Shown here: piece by piece, positions 1-6,483 of the stretch
Numbering within the stretch: the first letter of the stretch is position 1
How the letters are laid out: every line of letters begins with the position of its first letter
Assembly (NCBI GenBank): GCA_965369815.1
Contig: CBDUQS010000027.1
Coordinates: 1-16,218, forward strand
Direction of reading: 5' to 3'
Source of the DNA: DAOWGG01 sp965369815
Lineage (GTDB): Bacteria > Patescibacteriota > Gracilibacteria > UM-FILTER-43-11
Length of the DNA: 16,218 bases
Program-made: the position numbers and the translations under genes
Notes under the pieces: model-generated
Database searches by the model: none
Told to the model about the DNA's origin: nothing
Seen by the model: only the letters and a program-made list of their open reading frames with translations

Positions 1-140
1 AGATAAAAGTCAAAACTGAATGAGTCATCTGTTATCATTCCGAAGTTAGCAAAGAATTTGGTGGAATCAGCTTTCAGAGTGCCGGAAAAAGCAACAGATA
101 AAATAACAAAGATCAAAATTATTGGCAATAATTTTTTCAT
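1..140 (-). CDS. Secreted protein, N-terminal fragment (runs off window)
   Basis: The minus strand from 140 reads MKKLLPIILIFVILSVAF, then SGTLKA and DSTKFFANFG, and stays open to the window edge (46 full codons). This is a classic Sec signal peptide: Lys-Lys, a hydrophobic core at about residues 4-18, and an A-x-A-like cleavage site after LKA near residue 24. The ATG is preceded by AGGAGAG about 9 nt upstream, the only convincing Shine-Dalgarno sequence in the window. The mature part is too short to assign a family. The gene is divergent from the amidase gene, and the two share about 110 bp of upstream DNA. Confidence 0.75.
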   Translation of the reverse strand, partial: MKKLLPIILIFVILSVAFSGTLKADSTKFFANFGMITDDSFSFDFY

Positions 141-200
141 TTTTTACCTTCTCTCCTAGTTTTTTTATATTTTATTCTACATATCTCTTAAGTTGCTCTG

Positions 201-230
201 TTGACAGTTATTGGATCCATCTGCCATAGT
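201..230 (+). promoter_or_regulatory. Predicted promoter of the amidase/holin pair
   Basis: A perfect TTGACA -35 lies at 201-206, and CATAGT (4/6 to TATAAT) lies 18 nt later at 225-230. A start site near 237 would leave a leader of about 13 nt before the ATG at 250. A TTG at 211 is in frame with the amidase but lies between the two promoter boxes, which argues for starting at 250. Confidence 0.5.
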
Positions 231-249
231 GTTTCCCTTACCTATATAT

Positions 250-975
250 ATGGATATTGTTAATCGGCGTTTATCGCTCAATGAATTTCGACATTATATA
301 AAGGAGTGTTACTTTGGTGCCCAGCCTGCCAATAAGCTTGTGATTCATCATACCTGGAAGCCGACCAAGGAATCTTGGGCTGGAAAGCAGAGTATTTTGG
401 GTCTGAAGGGGTATTATGAAAGGAAAGGTTGGAAGGTAGGGCCTCATTTATTTATTGCAGAAGATGGGATTTGGCTTTTTACGCCCATGCGAAACAATGG
501 AATTCATGCGGGCACTTTAAACCCTCGCTCTATTGGCATTGAGGTGGTGGGGAATTACGATGTAGAGGTTTGGTCTGGTAATACTAAAATGAACACGCTG
601 GGTACGATTGAGTCATTGATGAAACAGCTTGATCTTACTAAGGGTGATATTCATTTTCATCGTGATGCTTCTGGTAAATCTTGTCCTGGGCGAGCGATTA
701 CAAAAGAATGGTTGTTTTATGAATTGTCTCAGTTGGATCTTGGGCCAATGATTCCCCGTTCTTTTAAGGATTTAAATCGTGACATTACAGCCCCTACTCC
801 CGTTGATCCCTCTAGTTCTTCTTCCATGGTTTTAATCCCTGTTCCTGAATGGGCTAAGGAGGCGGTAGAGTTTGTTGTGAAATATCGATTGTTTAAAATA
901 GCGAGTTCTCAGGATATTCGTGATGCGGTTAAGTTCCATCGTTTTTATAAAATAATTCAAATCAATAATGGATAA
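250..975 (+). CDS. N-acetylmuramoyl-L-alanine amidase (Amidase_2/PGRP type), endolysin-like
   Basis: This 241-residue protein would cleave the bond between N-acetylmuramic acid and L-alanine in peptidoglycan. Counting from the ATG at 250, the zinc-site signatures are VIHHTW (His33-34), HFHRD (His137) and CPG (Cys145), as expected for the Amidase_2 fold. Between them are GPHLFIAEDGIWLF and SIGIEVVGNYD, the typical core strands. A Ser-rich linker (about residues 188-193) leads to a C-terminal region of about 45 residues (VPEWAKEAVEFV...) that may bind the wall; I cannot name its family. There is no signal peptide, so export would need a holin, and the next gene fits that. An in-frame TTG at 211 would add 13 residues but sits inside the promoter. 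There is no Shine-Dalgarno sequence. Confidence 0.85.
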   Translation: MDIVNRRLSLNEFRHYIKECYFGAQPANKLVIHHTWKPTKESWAGKQSILGLKGYYERKGWKVGPHLFIAEDGIWLFTPMRNNGIHAGTLNPRSIGIEVVGNYDVEVWSGNTKMNTLGTIESLMKQLDLTKGDIHFHRDASGKSCPGRAITKEWLFYELSQLDLGPMIPRSFKDLNRDITAPTPVDPSSSSSMVLIPVPEWAKEAVEFVVKYRLFKIASSQDIRDAVKFHRFYKIIQINNG

Positions 976-1249
976 AGCCGAGCTTGTTGCGGCCATTGTC
1001 GCTATTACACAGGTGTTTAAATACTACGGAGTCCCCTCCAATTTTTGTCCGATGATTGCTATTGGATTAGGGGCTTTATTTCAATATGTTAATAATCCAA
1101 CAGCGAACGGGATTTTGGAAGGAATCGTGATTGGGGCAACGGTTACGGGGGGGTATGGGATTTTAAAAGGATCGGCTCAGTTGGTTTTAAAACGGCCTAA
1201 AAAAGACGTTACCGATTTTACTTATATGGAGGATGATCGATGCCAATAA
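968..1249 (+). CDS. Small membrane protein, probable holin
   Basis: This 93-residue protein starts 8 bases before the end of the amidase gene, so the two are translationally coupled. It has hydrophobic stretches at about residues 4-17 (with a YYG break), 27-41 and 50-66, then a short basic, charged tail (KRPKKDVTDF). Size, topology and position next to an amidase match phage holins, which make the membrane lesion that lets endolysin reach the wall. No sequence motif proves this, since holins are very diverse. The pair could be a prophage remnant or a domesticated lysis module; no other phage gene is visible. Confidence 0.6.
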   Translation: MDKAELVAAIVAITQVFKYYGVPSNFCPMIAIGLGALFQYVNNPTANGILEGIVIGATVTGGYGILKGSAQLVLKRPKKDVTDFTYMEDDRCQ

Positions 1250-1282
1250 ACAAAAATCAAAAATCGAATATCGAAATTCGAA

Positions 1283-1311
1283 TTTAAACTGAATTAAAAA
1301 AACGGTACAAT
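1283..1311 (+). promoter_or_regulatory. Predicted promoter of first cNMP-binding gene
   Basis: TTTAAA at 1283-1288 and TACAAT at 1306-1311 have a 17-nt spacer, and the -10 is preceded by GG. The predicted start site is near 1318, with a leader of about 29 nt that is AT-rich and lacks a Shine-Dalgarno sequence. Confidence 0.5.
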
Positions 1312-1346
1312 GTAGTAGAAATTACATTATTTATTCAAAAACAAAA

Positions 1347-1736
1347 ATGGATATCAAATTTATAAAACAAATTCCTATTTTCTCTCACCTTGATGATTTA
1401 AAGGCAGGGGCTATTATGGGTGCTTTTCAAATGAAGAGTTTTGCTGCGGGTGATTTTATTTTCCAGCAAGGAGATGTGGGCATGGGTATGTATGGGGTTA
1501 TTTTTGGTGAAGTGGAAGTGATTCGAGACGATGAAGTGATCGCCAAGCTTGGTTCCAATGATTTTTTTGGTGAGATGGCTTTGATTGCCGATGAAAAACG
1601 ATCTGCCACTATTAAATCTTTATCCGATCTTTCGGTTTTTTACCTTTCTAAAGAGGCTTTTGATCAAATTAAAGATGACCTTGGCCCTGAGGTTCGACAG
1701 GAGGTGCTTCGTCGTATTTCTGAGGATTACAAATAA
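1347..1736 (+). CDS. Single-domain cyclic-nucleotide-binding protein (CRP/CAP sensor fold, no DNA-binding domain)
   Basis: This 129-residue protein consists only of a cNMP-binding beta-roll and its terminal helices. The phosphate-binding cassette is clear: FGEMALIADEKRSATI at residues 74-89, with Glu76 and Arg85 in the places used in CAP and PKA to hold the ribose and cyclic phosphate. GDFIFQQGDVGMGMYGVIFGEVEV at about 35-58 is the upstream barrel (shown in part: GDxIFxxGDxGxxMY). The C-helix ends EVLRRISEDYK. There is no helix-turn-helix, so it is probably a regulator acting on another protein. It is a paralog of the next gene. No cyclase is visible in the window, so the ligand is unknown. 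Confidence 0.88.
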   Translation: MDIKFIKQIPIFSHLDDLKAGAIMGAFQMKSFAAGDFIFQQGDVGMGMYGVIFGEVEVIRDDEVIAKLGSNDFFGEMALIADEKRSATIKSLSDLSVFYLSKEAFDQIKDDLGPEVRQEVLRRISEDYK

Positions 1737-1737
1737 A

Positions 1738-1763
1738 AATTCGAAATTCGAAGCACGAAATTC
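1738..1763. repeat. 26-nt post-stop repeat, copy 1
   Basis: This 26-nt sequence, built from TCGAAATTCGAAGCACGAAA-type words, begins two bases after the TAA of the first cNMP gene. It is identical to 7854-7879, which begins at the last base of the STAS gene stop codon. The two genes are unrelated, so the sharing lies in the DNA outside the coding regions. Confidence 0.85.
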
Positions 1764-1800
1764 TTAATTTATTATTTAATTATGAAACACTACATTTCAG

Positions 1801-1818
1801 GTCATGCCATGGTATGAC
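1801..1818. repeat. 18-bp near-perfect palindrome upstream of second cNMP gene
   Basis: GTCATGCCATGGTATGAC pairs 8 of 9 positions with itself, and the odd pair is G-T. It lies 73 bp before the ATG at 1891, where an operator could sit. Confidence 0.5.
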
Positions 1819-1833
1819 CCTGCATTCCATTCC

Positions 1834-1872
1834 CGTTCAGGGGCTGAGCCCTTCAGGGCCGAAGGCGGAACG
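1834..1872. repeat. Structured GC-rich element in leader of second cNMP gene
   Basis: Outer arms CGTTC (1834-1838) and GAACG (1868-1872) enclose two possible hairpins. One is GGGC-TGA-GCCC (1841-1851) and the other is CCTTC-AGGGCC-GAAGG (1850-1865). The two inner hairpins overlap by two bases, so they may be alternatives. The element is much richer in GC than its surroundings, which suggests a small repetitive unit or a folded leader. Confidence 0.45.
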
Positions 1873-1890
1873 TGTTTCTCGCTATTTACT

Positions 1891-2301
1891 ATGAACTTTC
1901 AATATTTCCACGAAATCCCTTTCTTTTCTAATTTATCCGATGAGACACTCGAAAAAATTATTGTACTTTTTGATCAGGTGAACCTTAAAAAAGGCGACGT
2001 GGTTCTTTCGGTGGGTGATGCGGCGGAAGGAATGTATGTGATTACTGATGGTGATGTCGAGGTGGTTATGGATGATGCTCCAATTGCTACCTTAGGAGCG
2101 AAAGATTTTTTTGGTGAATTGGCATTGATCACGAATGAGCCTCGAACGGCTAGCGTTCAGGTAATATCAGATACTTTCCAAGCTTTCTATTTAACTCGTG
2201 ATATTTTTGAGAATACTAAAAATGAGCTGAGTGATGATGTGAAACAGGAAATTCTTCGCCGGATTCGAGAGAATTTTGATACTAGTCGGAAAGTGATTTA
2301 A
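1891..2301 (+). CDS. Second single-domain cyclic-nucleotide-binding protein
   Basis: This 136-residue paralog of the preceding gene aligns end to end with it (FFSNLSDETL..., GDVVLSVGDAAEGMYVI, FGELALITNEPRTASV, QEILRRIRENF). From the ATG at 1891, Glu76 and Arg85 of the phosphate-binding cassette fall at exactly the same residue numbers as in the neighbour. I chose that start over the ATG at 1804, which would add 29 residues translated from a palindromic, GC-rich leader. The cassette is closer to the consensus than in the first copy (PRTASV against KRSATI), so this copy is the likelier ligand binder. There is no DNA-binding domain. It is probably a tandem duplication that has since diverged. 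Confidence 0.88.
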   Translation: MNFQYFHEIPFFSNLSDETLEKIIVLFDQVNLKKGDVVLSVGDAAEGMYVITDGDVEVVMDDAPIATLGAKDFFGELALITNEPRTASVQVISDTFQAFYLTRDIFENTKNELSDDVKQEILRRIRENFDTSRKVI

Positions 2302-2378
2302 TGGTTTTTAGTCTACATCTTTTAATTAATTTCGGGGCCCCCGCAAAATGCGAGGAGGTCTTGAGGTAGGTGAGGGGT

Positions 2379-2404
2379 ATTTTGTGGGGCTGGGGCCCCA
2401 AAAT
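2379..2404. terminator. GC-rich hairpin after second cNMP gene (possible terminator)
   Basis: ATTTT and GGGGC (2379-2390, with a GT bulge) pair with GCCCC and AAAAT (2395-2404) around a TGGG loop. It lies about 80 nt after the stop at 2301. A weak TTT follows on the plus strand, so termination is possible but not certain. The motif ATTTTGTGGGG recurs at 2981-2991 on the other side of the tmRNA gene. Confidence 0.35.
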
Positions 2405-2417
2405 TTAGTGTAGCCTG

Positions 2418-2442
2418 AAAAAGCGGCTTAATTTTAAGGCGC
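2418..2442 (-). terminator. Rho-independent terminator of the tmRNA gene
   Basis: On the minus strand, 27 nt past the tmRNA CCA end, GCGCCTTAA pairs with TTAAGCCGC across an AA loop (2442-2423, one mismatch). Five T residues (2422-2418) follow immediately. A smaller hairpin, GCCTT-ATA-AAGGC, lies just before it. Confidence 0.7.
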
Positions 2443-2469
2443 CTTTATAAGGCGGAGCTAATTTTGGGG

Positions 2470-2882
2470 TGGTGGAGATGGCCGGAATTGAACCGGCGTC
2501 CAAAGATGAAGACTAAAACCTCTACAATCATAGTCGATTTGAATTTTTCGACGTTCGCATAGAAATCAACAAAAGCACGAACGCTTATCTGGGTTTTGTT
2601 TTCGTTATTTACGCCTCCAGTTGCGTCGTAAATACTTAACCTGCTAAATTACGCCTCGATCAGTCAGCAGGTGTCGCTGAATGAGACGCGGCTGCGGATA
2701 GGCAGCCTAATTTGCTTTACGCGTAAACAAATGCTGGTTGAACAGCCTGTTTGAAACGTGCGGCAAGAGATTTAAATGGGTTAGCATTTAATTATGCGCT
2801 GGACTAATTAGTAGGCAGACAGCGCGATACCTAGATTGCCATTTTTCGCCTTGAGTCATCTCTGTCAAAGCCTAGCATCCCC
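2470..2882 (-). ncRNA. ssrA: tmRNA (transfer-messenger RNA), one-piece, 413 nt
   Basis: tmRNA rescues ribosomes stalled on mRNAs without a stop and tags the nascent chain for proteolysis. The ends form a 7-bp acceptor stem: GGGGATG (2882-2876) pairs with CATCTCC, followed by A and an encoded CCA (2472-2470). The T arm is GCCGG-TTCAATT-CCGGC. A pseudoknot (TAGGTA/TGCCTA and GCGCT/AGCGC) ends 10 nt before the resume codon, as PK1 does in E. coli. After the tag come a GGCTGC/GCAGCC hairpin, a TTTACG/CGTAAA plus CTGG/CCAG pseudoknot and a GCGTTCG/CGAACGT stem, matching the later tmRNA helices. This order fits a standard, non-permuted tmRNA. Confidence 0.95.
2717..2785 (-). CDS. ssrA: tmRNA proteolysis-tag reading frame (22 residues)
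   Basis: On the minus strand, GCT AAC CCA TTT AAA ... GCA TTT GTT TAC GCG TAA encodes a tag that begins A-N-P-F-K-S-L-A-A and ends Q-P-A-F-V-Y-A, with a TAA stop. The GCT resume codon is placed by its distance from PK1 and by the common Ala-Asn opening of tags. At 22 residues it is about twice the length of the E. coli tag (ANDENYALAA), and it is unusually basic (three Lys, one Arg). The hydrophobic V-Y-A end fits a ClpXP-type degron. The resume codon is inferred; the stop codon is secure. Confidence 0.75.
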   Translation of the reverse strand, partial: ANPFKSLAARFKQAVQPAFVYA

Positions 2883-2907
2883 TCGTCAGAATTTTGCTCC
2901 TATTTTC

Positions 2908-2929
2908 GTTCCGATGTTGACATCGGAAC
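2908..2929. promoter_or_regulatory. 22-bp perfect palindrome upstream of tmRNA
   Basis: GTTCCGATGT and ACATCGGAAC are perfect inverted repeats separated by TG. They lie 26 to 47 bp upstream of the tmRNA 5' end, where a -35 box would be. I see no good tmRNA -35 there, so this may be an operator or an activator site. The plus strand carries a TTGACA across its centre (2917-2922), without a clear -10. Confidence 0.5.
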
Positions 2930-2955
2930 TGTCATATCTGCAAATTCTTCCTCTT

Positions 2956-2991
2956 CCCCACAAAATTCGTTTCACTTCCCATTTTGTGGGG
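2956..2991. repeat. 11-bp perfect inverted repeat
   Basis: CCCCACAAAAT (2956-2966) and ATTTTGTGGGG (2981-2991) pair perfectly across a 14-nt loop. They are followed at once by a second hairpin, GCCCC-GTTT-GGGGC (2992-3005), and a third, ATGGCA-TT-TGCCAT (3009-3022). The stretch 2883-3071 has no gene and consists largely of these stacked palindromes. Confidence 0.6.
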
Positions 2992-3071
2992 GCCCCGTTT
3001 GGGGCTGGATGGCATTTGCCATATCTTTTAAGGAGCAGTTACAGGTGTTATTATGTCATAAAAAATAAAAT

Positions 3072-3100
3072 TTGCAACAATTTGATTTCCCTGCTACAAT
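3072..3100 (+). promoter_or_regulatory. Predicted promoter of the PAS kinase gene
   Basis: TTGCAA at 3072-3077 and TACAAT at 3095-3100 have a 17-nt spacer. The predicted start site is near 3107, with a leader of about 17 nt and no Shine-Dalgarno sequence before the ATG at 3124. Confidence 0.5.
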
Positions 3101-3123
3101 GACAAATCCAAGCATACCCATTT

Positions 3124-5895
3124 ATGCCCAAACTGCAACCAAAAGCTAAACGTAAGCCTACCCCTCCCAAGAAGCTTCATTTAAAGCGAAATGTTGTTTT
3201 AAAACCGAAAATTAATTCTGGAGAGGAGAAATATCGGCTTCTTTTTGATAGTTCTACCGATGCCATTATGCTTTTGGATGAAAAGGGGTTTTTTGATTGT
3301 AATCAAGCGACTTTAGACATATTTGGGTGTACGACTCGTGAAGAGTTCTGTAGTAAGCATCCTAGTGAATTTTCACCCCCTATTCAGTTGAATGGAGAAG
3401 ATTCCCGAAAGGTTGCGGATAAAAAAATTGCTACTGCTTTTAAGGAGGGAAAAAACTTTTTTGAATGGATTCATCGTCGAGTGAATGGAGAGGACTTTTT
3501 TGCAAATGTTCTTCTCACTTCAATGGTATTTAATGGTAGGCGTGTGTTGCAGGCAACAGTTCGAGACATTACAGAGCAAAAAAAGATTAATGATCAACTG
3601 AAAGATTCTGAAACTACTTATCGAGCTATTTTTGAGAATACAGGGACGGCGACCATTATTGTTGATGAAAATAGATTTGTTTCTTATGTGAATAGTGAGT
3701 TTGCGAATATGTCTGGATATTCCAAGGATCAAATTGAAAACAAGATGAAATGGTTTGATTTTTTTGTTCCAGAAGATGTTGAAAAAATGACACGCTTTCA
3801 CAATAAGCGTCGTGAAAATCCTTATTCTGCTCCTCGTAATTATGAAGCTCGTTTTTTAACCAATGATGGTGAAATTCGCAATGTTTTTATGACTGTTGCT
3901 ATGATCCCGGGTACAAAGCGGAGCGTGGCATCTGTTTTAGATATCAGTGCTCGCAAGGTGATTGAAAAAGAGCTGAAGGCTAGTAAGAAAATCTTTGACG
4001 ACTTACTTCAGGGCTCTCCTACGGCTACTTTTATTGTCAATACAGATCATAAAGTTATTTATTGGAATCAGGCTTTGGAACAATTAACAGGCCTTAGCGC
4101 TGTTCAAATGGTGGGAACCTCTAATCACTGGAAGCCTTTTTACAAAAAAGAGAAAAAAATGGTTACGGATATGATGATTGAGGGGGTGAAGCCTAATGAA
4201 ATTTTGAAGCATTATTCCACCATGGAAGTGGAGCAAAGCAGTGACAAAAAAGGGATTATTGGCTCAATGCTTTTTAAGAACTTTTGTGGTCAGGAAAAAT
4301 GGCTTCGTTTTATGATCAAGCTTTTGCGCGATGGACAAGGACGTATTATTGGAGCGGTTGAGACGGTGGAGGATGTTACGGAGAGGCGGTTAATGACTCA
4401 GTTTGTTGAGAATCGAATGAGAGAGTTCCAAGTGCTTTACCAGGTGAATGCTCACATTCGCATGATTCATTCCACTAAACAGGTTTTTTGTGACTTGATT
4501 AAAGATATTGTTTTGGCTTGTGATGAAGTGAAGCCTGCCCGAACTCATATTACTTTTGATGGTCAAATTTATACTAATCTTAAGAGAGGTGAGAAGTTTC
4601 TTAATTCCATCAAAGAGCCCATTATTGTTTTGGGTGAAAATCGTGGAGAGATTGAATTGGGCTATGTTAAAAAAATCTCTAATGAAGAATCCTTTTCTTT
4701 AAAACAAGAGAAGAAGGTTTTGCATATTGTTGCTCAAACGGTTGGAAAGCATATGGAAAGTCGTGAAGTGATTGAGCGCTATCAAAAATTGGTTAATAAA
4801 TCGGTGGTTGGTATTTTTATTTTGCAAGATGGTAAGTTTCAATATGTAAATCCTAAGTTTGCTCGTATTTTTAAATATCAAGCCAAGGATCTGATCGATA
4901 TGTCACATGACGATGTGCTGTTGGATTGTAAGTGCTATAACACCTTGGGTGAAGACTCTCATGTGTCTTCTACTACTTGTACCCTAAAGGGCTCTCGAAA
5001 AGATGACACTCAAATTGATTTAGAGATTCATGCTCAGCGCATTCATTATTATGGGAAAACTGCTGTTTTGGGTATGGTTCAGGACATCACTAAGGTGATT
5101 CAGGCACAGGAGCGGCAAGTCCATTTTAATGAAGAGCTTCGTGATAAAATTGCTGAAAAAACACGTGATCTTCAAAAGGCTAATCGTCGTTTACATTCTT
5201 TGAATGAACTTAAAGATGAATTTATTGCCGTCACTTCTCATGAGCTTCGATCTCCGTTAACGGCGGCTCGAGGATACCTTTCTTTTTTGGTTGAAGACGA
5301 GATGCGAAATCAAATTCCCGAAGAAGCGAAAGACTATTTGCTTCGTGTTTACGACAATGTTGAGGTGCTGAATAATTTGGTCAATAATATTTTAGATGTT
5401 TCTCGTATCGAGATGGATCGCCTGGAGCTTCACCCCGTTCCGACTGACATTTCTCAACTGCTTCAGAATGTTATTAAAAATCATTCATTTCAAACTAATG
5501 AGAAAAAGATAGCCATTCGTTTTGATGATCAATTGGATAAACCTGTTTTGATGAAGTTGGATTCGGTTCGATTACGACAAGTTTTACGTAATATTTTAGG
5601 GAATGCGATTAAATATTCTCCTGAAGGGAAAGCAATTACTGTTGGTATCGAAAAAAGGGGAATCGGCATTCAAATTTCCATTGAAGATCAGGGTATGGGA
5701 ATTCGAAAATCTGAACTTTTTGATATTTTTGATAAATTTAAACAGGGAAAAAATCGCCAAGCTCAGTATTCGGGTGGTGCAGGATTGGGATTGTTTATCG
5801 CTAAAAAAATTATTGAATTACATGGTGGAATGATTTGGGCGGAGAGTACCCTTAAAAAAGGAACAACTTTTAGGATTCAGCTACCGCTGAATTAA
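3124..5895 (+). CDS. Soluble multi-PAS sensor histidine kinase
   Basis: This 923-residue kinase has no membrane segment, so it senses a cytoplasmic or diffusible signal. A basic N-terminus (1-30) is followed by PAS domains at about 35-152, 163-277 and 287-420, a GAF-like linker at about 432-548 and a fourth PAS at about 551-660. PAS C-terminal signatures recur (VRDITEQ, VLDISAR, VEDVTER, VQDITK). A coiled coil (662-698) leads to the catalytic core. The core has the H-box SHELRSPL with phosphoacceptor His706, the N-box with Asn823 and Asn827 (GNAIKYS), the G1 box DQGMG (855-859), an F-box (FDKFKQG) and the G2 box GGAGLGLF (884-891), so it should be active. Its likely partner is the receiver encoded 59 nt downstream. 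The PAS ligands cannot be read from sequence. Confidence 0.93.
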   Translation: MPKLQPKAKRKPTPPKKLHLKRNVVLKPKINSGEEKYRLLFDSSTDAIMLLDEKGFFDCNQATLDIFGCTTREEFCSKHPSEFSPPIQLNGEDSRKVADKKIATAFKEGKNFFEWIHRRVNGEDFFANVLLTSMVFNGRRVLQATVRDITEQKKINDQLKDSETTYRAIFENTGTATIIVDENRFVSYVNSEFANMSGYSKDQIENKMKWFDFFVPEDVEKMTRFHNKRRENPYSAPRNYEARFLTNDGEIRNVFMTVAMIPGTKRSVASVLDISARKVIEKELKASKKIFDDLLQGSPTATFIVNTDHKVIYWNQALEQLTGLSAVQMVGTSNHWKPFYKKEKKMVTDMMIEGVKPNEILKHYSTMEVEQSSDKKGIIGSMLFKNFCGQEKWLRFMIKLLRDGQGRIIGAVETVEDVTERRLMTQFVENRMREFQVLYQVNAHIRMIHSTKQVFCDLIKDIVLACDEVKPARTHITFDGQIYTNLKRGEKFLNSIKEPIIVLGENRGEIELGYVKKISNEESFSLKQEKKVLHIVAQTVGKHMESREVIERYQKLVNKSVVGIFILQDGKFQYVNPKFARIFKYQAKDLIDMSHDDVLLDCKCYNTLGEDSHVSSTTCTLKGSRKDDTQIDLEIHAQRIHYYGKTAVLGMVQDITKVIQAQERQVHFNEELRDKIAEKTRDLQKANRRLHSLNELKDEFIAVTSHELRSPLTAARGYLSFLVEDEMRNQIPEEAKDYLLRVYDNVEVLNNLVNNILDVSRIEMDRLELHPVPTDISQLLQNVIKNHSFQTNEKKIAIRFDDQLDKPVLMKLDSVRLRQVLRNILGNAIKYSPEGKAITVGIEKRGIGIQISIEDQGMGIRKSELFDIFDKFKQGKNRQAQYSGGAGLGLFIAKKIIELHGGMIWAESTLKKGTTFRIQLPLN

Positions 5896-5954
5896 ACTCG
5901 AAACTCGAAACTCGAAATTCGAAAAAATTCATAACTCATAATCCATAATTAAAC
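5896..5954. repeat. CTCGAAA-type word repeats between kinase and receiver genes
   Basis: Just after the kinase stop, ACTCGAA occurs three times in tandem and runs into ATTCGAAA, then CATAACTCATAATCCATAAT-like words. The same TCGAAATTCGAA vocabulary fills other spacers here (about 1273-1283, 1738-1763, 7854-7879). Confidence 0.6.
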
Positions 5955-6353
5955 ATGGTTCAACCCGTTAAAAACATTAAAGTGTTGATTGCAGAAGATG
6001 ACAAAGATATTTGTGATCTTTATGCCACTATTTTTATGAAAGAAGGGTTTAAGGTTTATACGGCTCGTCAGGGGAAGACGGCGATTGAAAAATATTATCA
6101 AAAAGATCCTGACATCGTGCTTTTGGATATTATGATGCCAGAAGTTGATGGATATGCGGTTCTTAAAGAAATTCGTCAGCGGCACGATAAATACGTTCCT
6201 GTGATTATGCTGACCAACCTGGATATGGAACACTTTTCTCGCCATGATTCGGTCGATCGAGTGGATGCTTACCTGGTAAAATCTAATTACACACCCTCTG
6301 AAATTTTGGATAAGGCGAAGGAGGTTTTGAAGGTGAATAAGTTGATTAAATAG
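5955..6353 (+). CDS. Receiver-only response regulator (CheY-like)
   Basis: This 132-residue protein is a lone REC domain. It has the acidic pair Asp15-Asp16 (AEDDKD), phosphoacceptor Asp58 in VLLDIMMPEVDG, switch Thr87 in VIMLTN and Lys109 in VKSNY, all in the canonical positions. There is no output domain, so it must act by binding another protein or as a phosphate shuttle. It lies 59 nt after the PAS kinase on the same strand, so they are probably an operon and a cognate pair. The next genes form a partner-switching set, making the SpoIIE-type phosphatase or the RsbW-like kinase plausible targets. That link is inference. Confidence 0.93.
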   Translation: MVQPVKNIKVLIAEDDKDICDLYATIFMKEGFKVYTARQGKTAIEKYYQKDPDIVLLDIMMPEVDGYAVLKEIRQRHDKYVPVIMLTNLDMEHFSRHDSVDRVDAYLVKSNYTPSEILDKAKEVLKVNKLIK

Positions 6354-6405
6354 TTTTAAATAAAGTCTCAAGTGCGAGTGCGAGTCTCAAGGGGGTTGTT
6401 AGGGG

Positions 6406-6434
6406 TTGAGTTTTTGGCTTATTTGTGGTAAAAT
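6406..6434 (+). promoter_or_regulatory. Predicted promoter of the RsbW-STAS gene
   Basis: TTGAGT at 6406-6411 and TAAAAT at 6429-6434, preceded by GG, have a 17-nt spacer. The partner-switching genes could therefore be transcribed separately from the kinase and receiver. The leader after it contains the repeated word AAGGATTAAGAA (about 6452-6476). Confidence 0.5.
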
Positions 6435-6483
6435 AATTAGAATATTTAATAAGGATTAAGAACTAAGGATTAAGAATTAAGCT

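Noticed and set aside
211..249. TTG start giving the amidase 13 extra residues
   Set aside because: The TTG lies between the -35 and -10 boxes of the predicted promoter, and the conserved region starts just after the ATG at 250.
1782..1817. Eleven-codon ORF (MKHYISGHAMV) upstream of the second cNMP gene
   Set aside because: It is too short, has no ribosome-binding site and overlaps the palindrome; there is nothing to separate it from chance.
1804..1890. N-terminal extension of the second cNMP protein from ATG 1804
   Set aside because: It would be translated from palindromic, GC-rich DNA. The ATG at 1891 gives exact residue-number agreement with its paralog.
2470..2500. Phage attachment site at the tmRNA 3' end
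   Set aside because: I found no second copy of the tmRNA 3' end in the window and no integrase gene.
2836..3102. 88-codon plus-strand ORF
   Set aside because: It overlaps the tmRNA 5' end and stacked palindromes, and its composition does not look coding.
5896..5954. CRISPR-like array from the CTCGAAA repeats
   Set aside because: The units are only 7 nt and contiguous, with no unique spacers and no cas genes nearby.
5949..6371. 140-codon minus-strand ORF
   Set aside because: It is antisense to the receiver gene, and its composition is the mirror of the coding strand.
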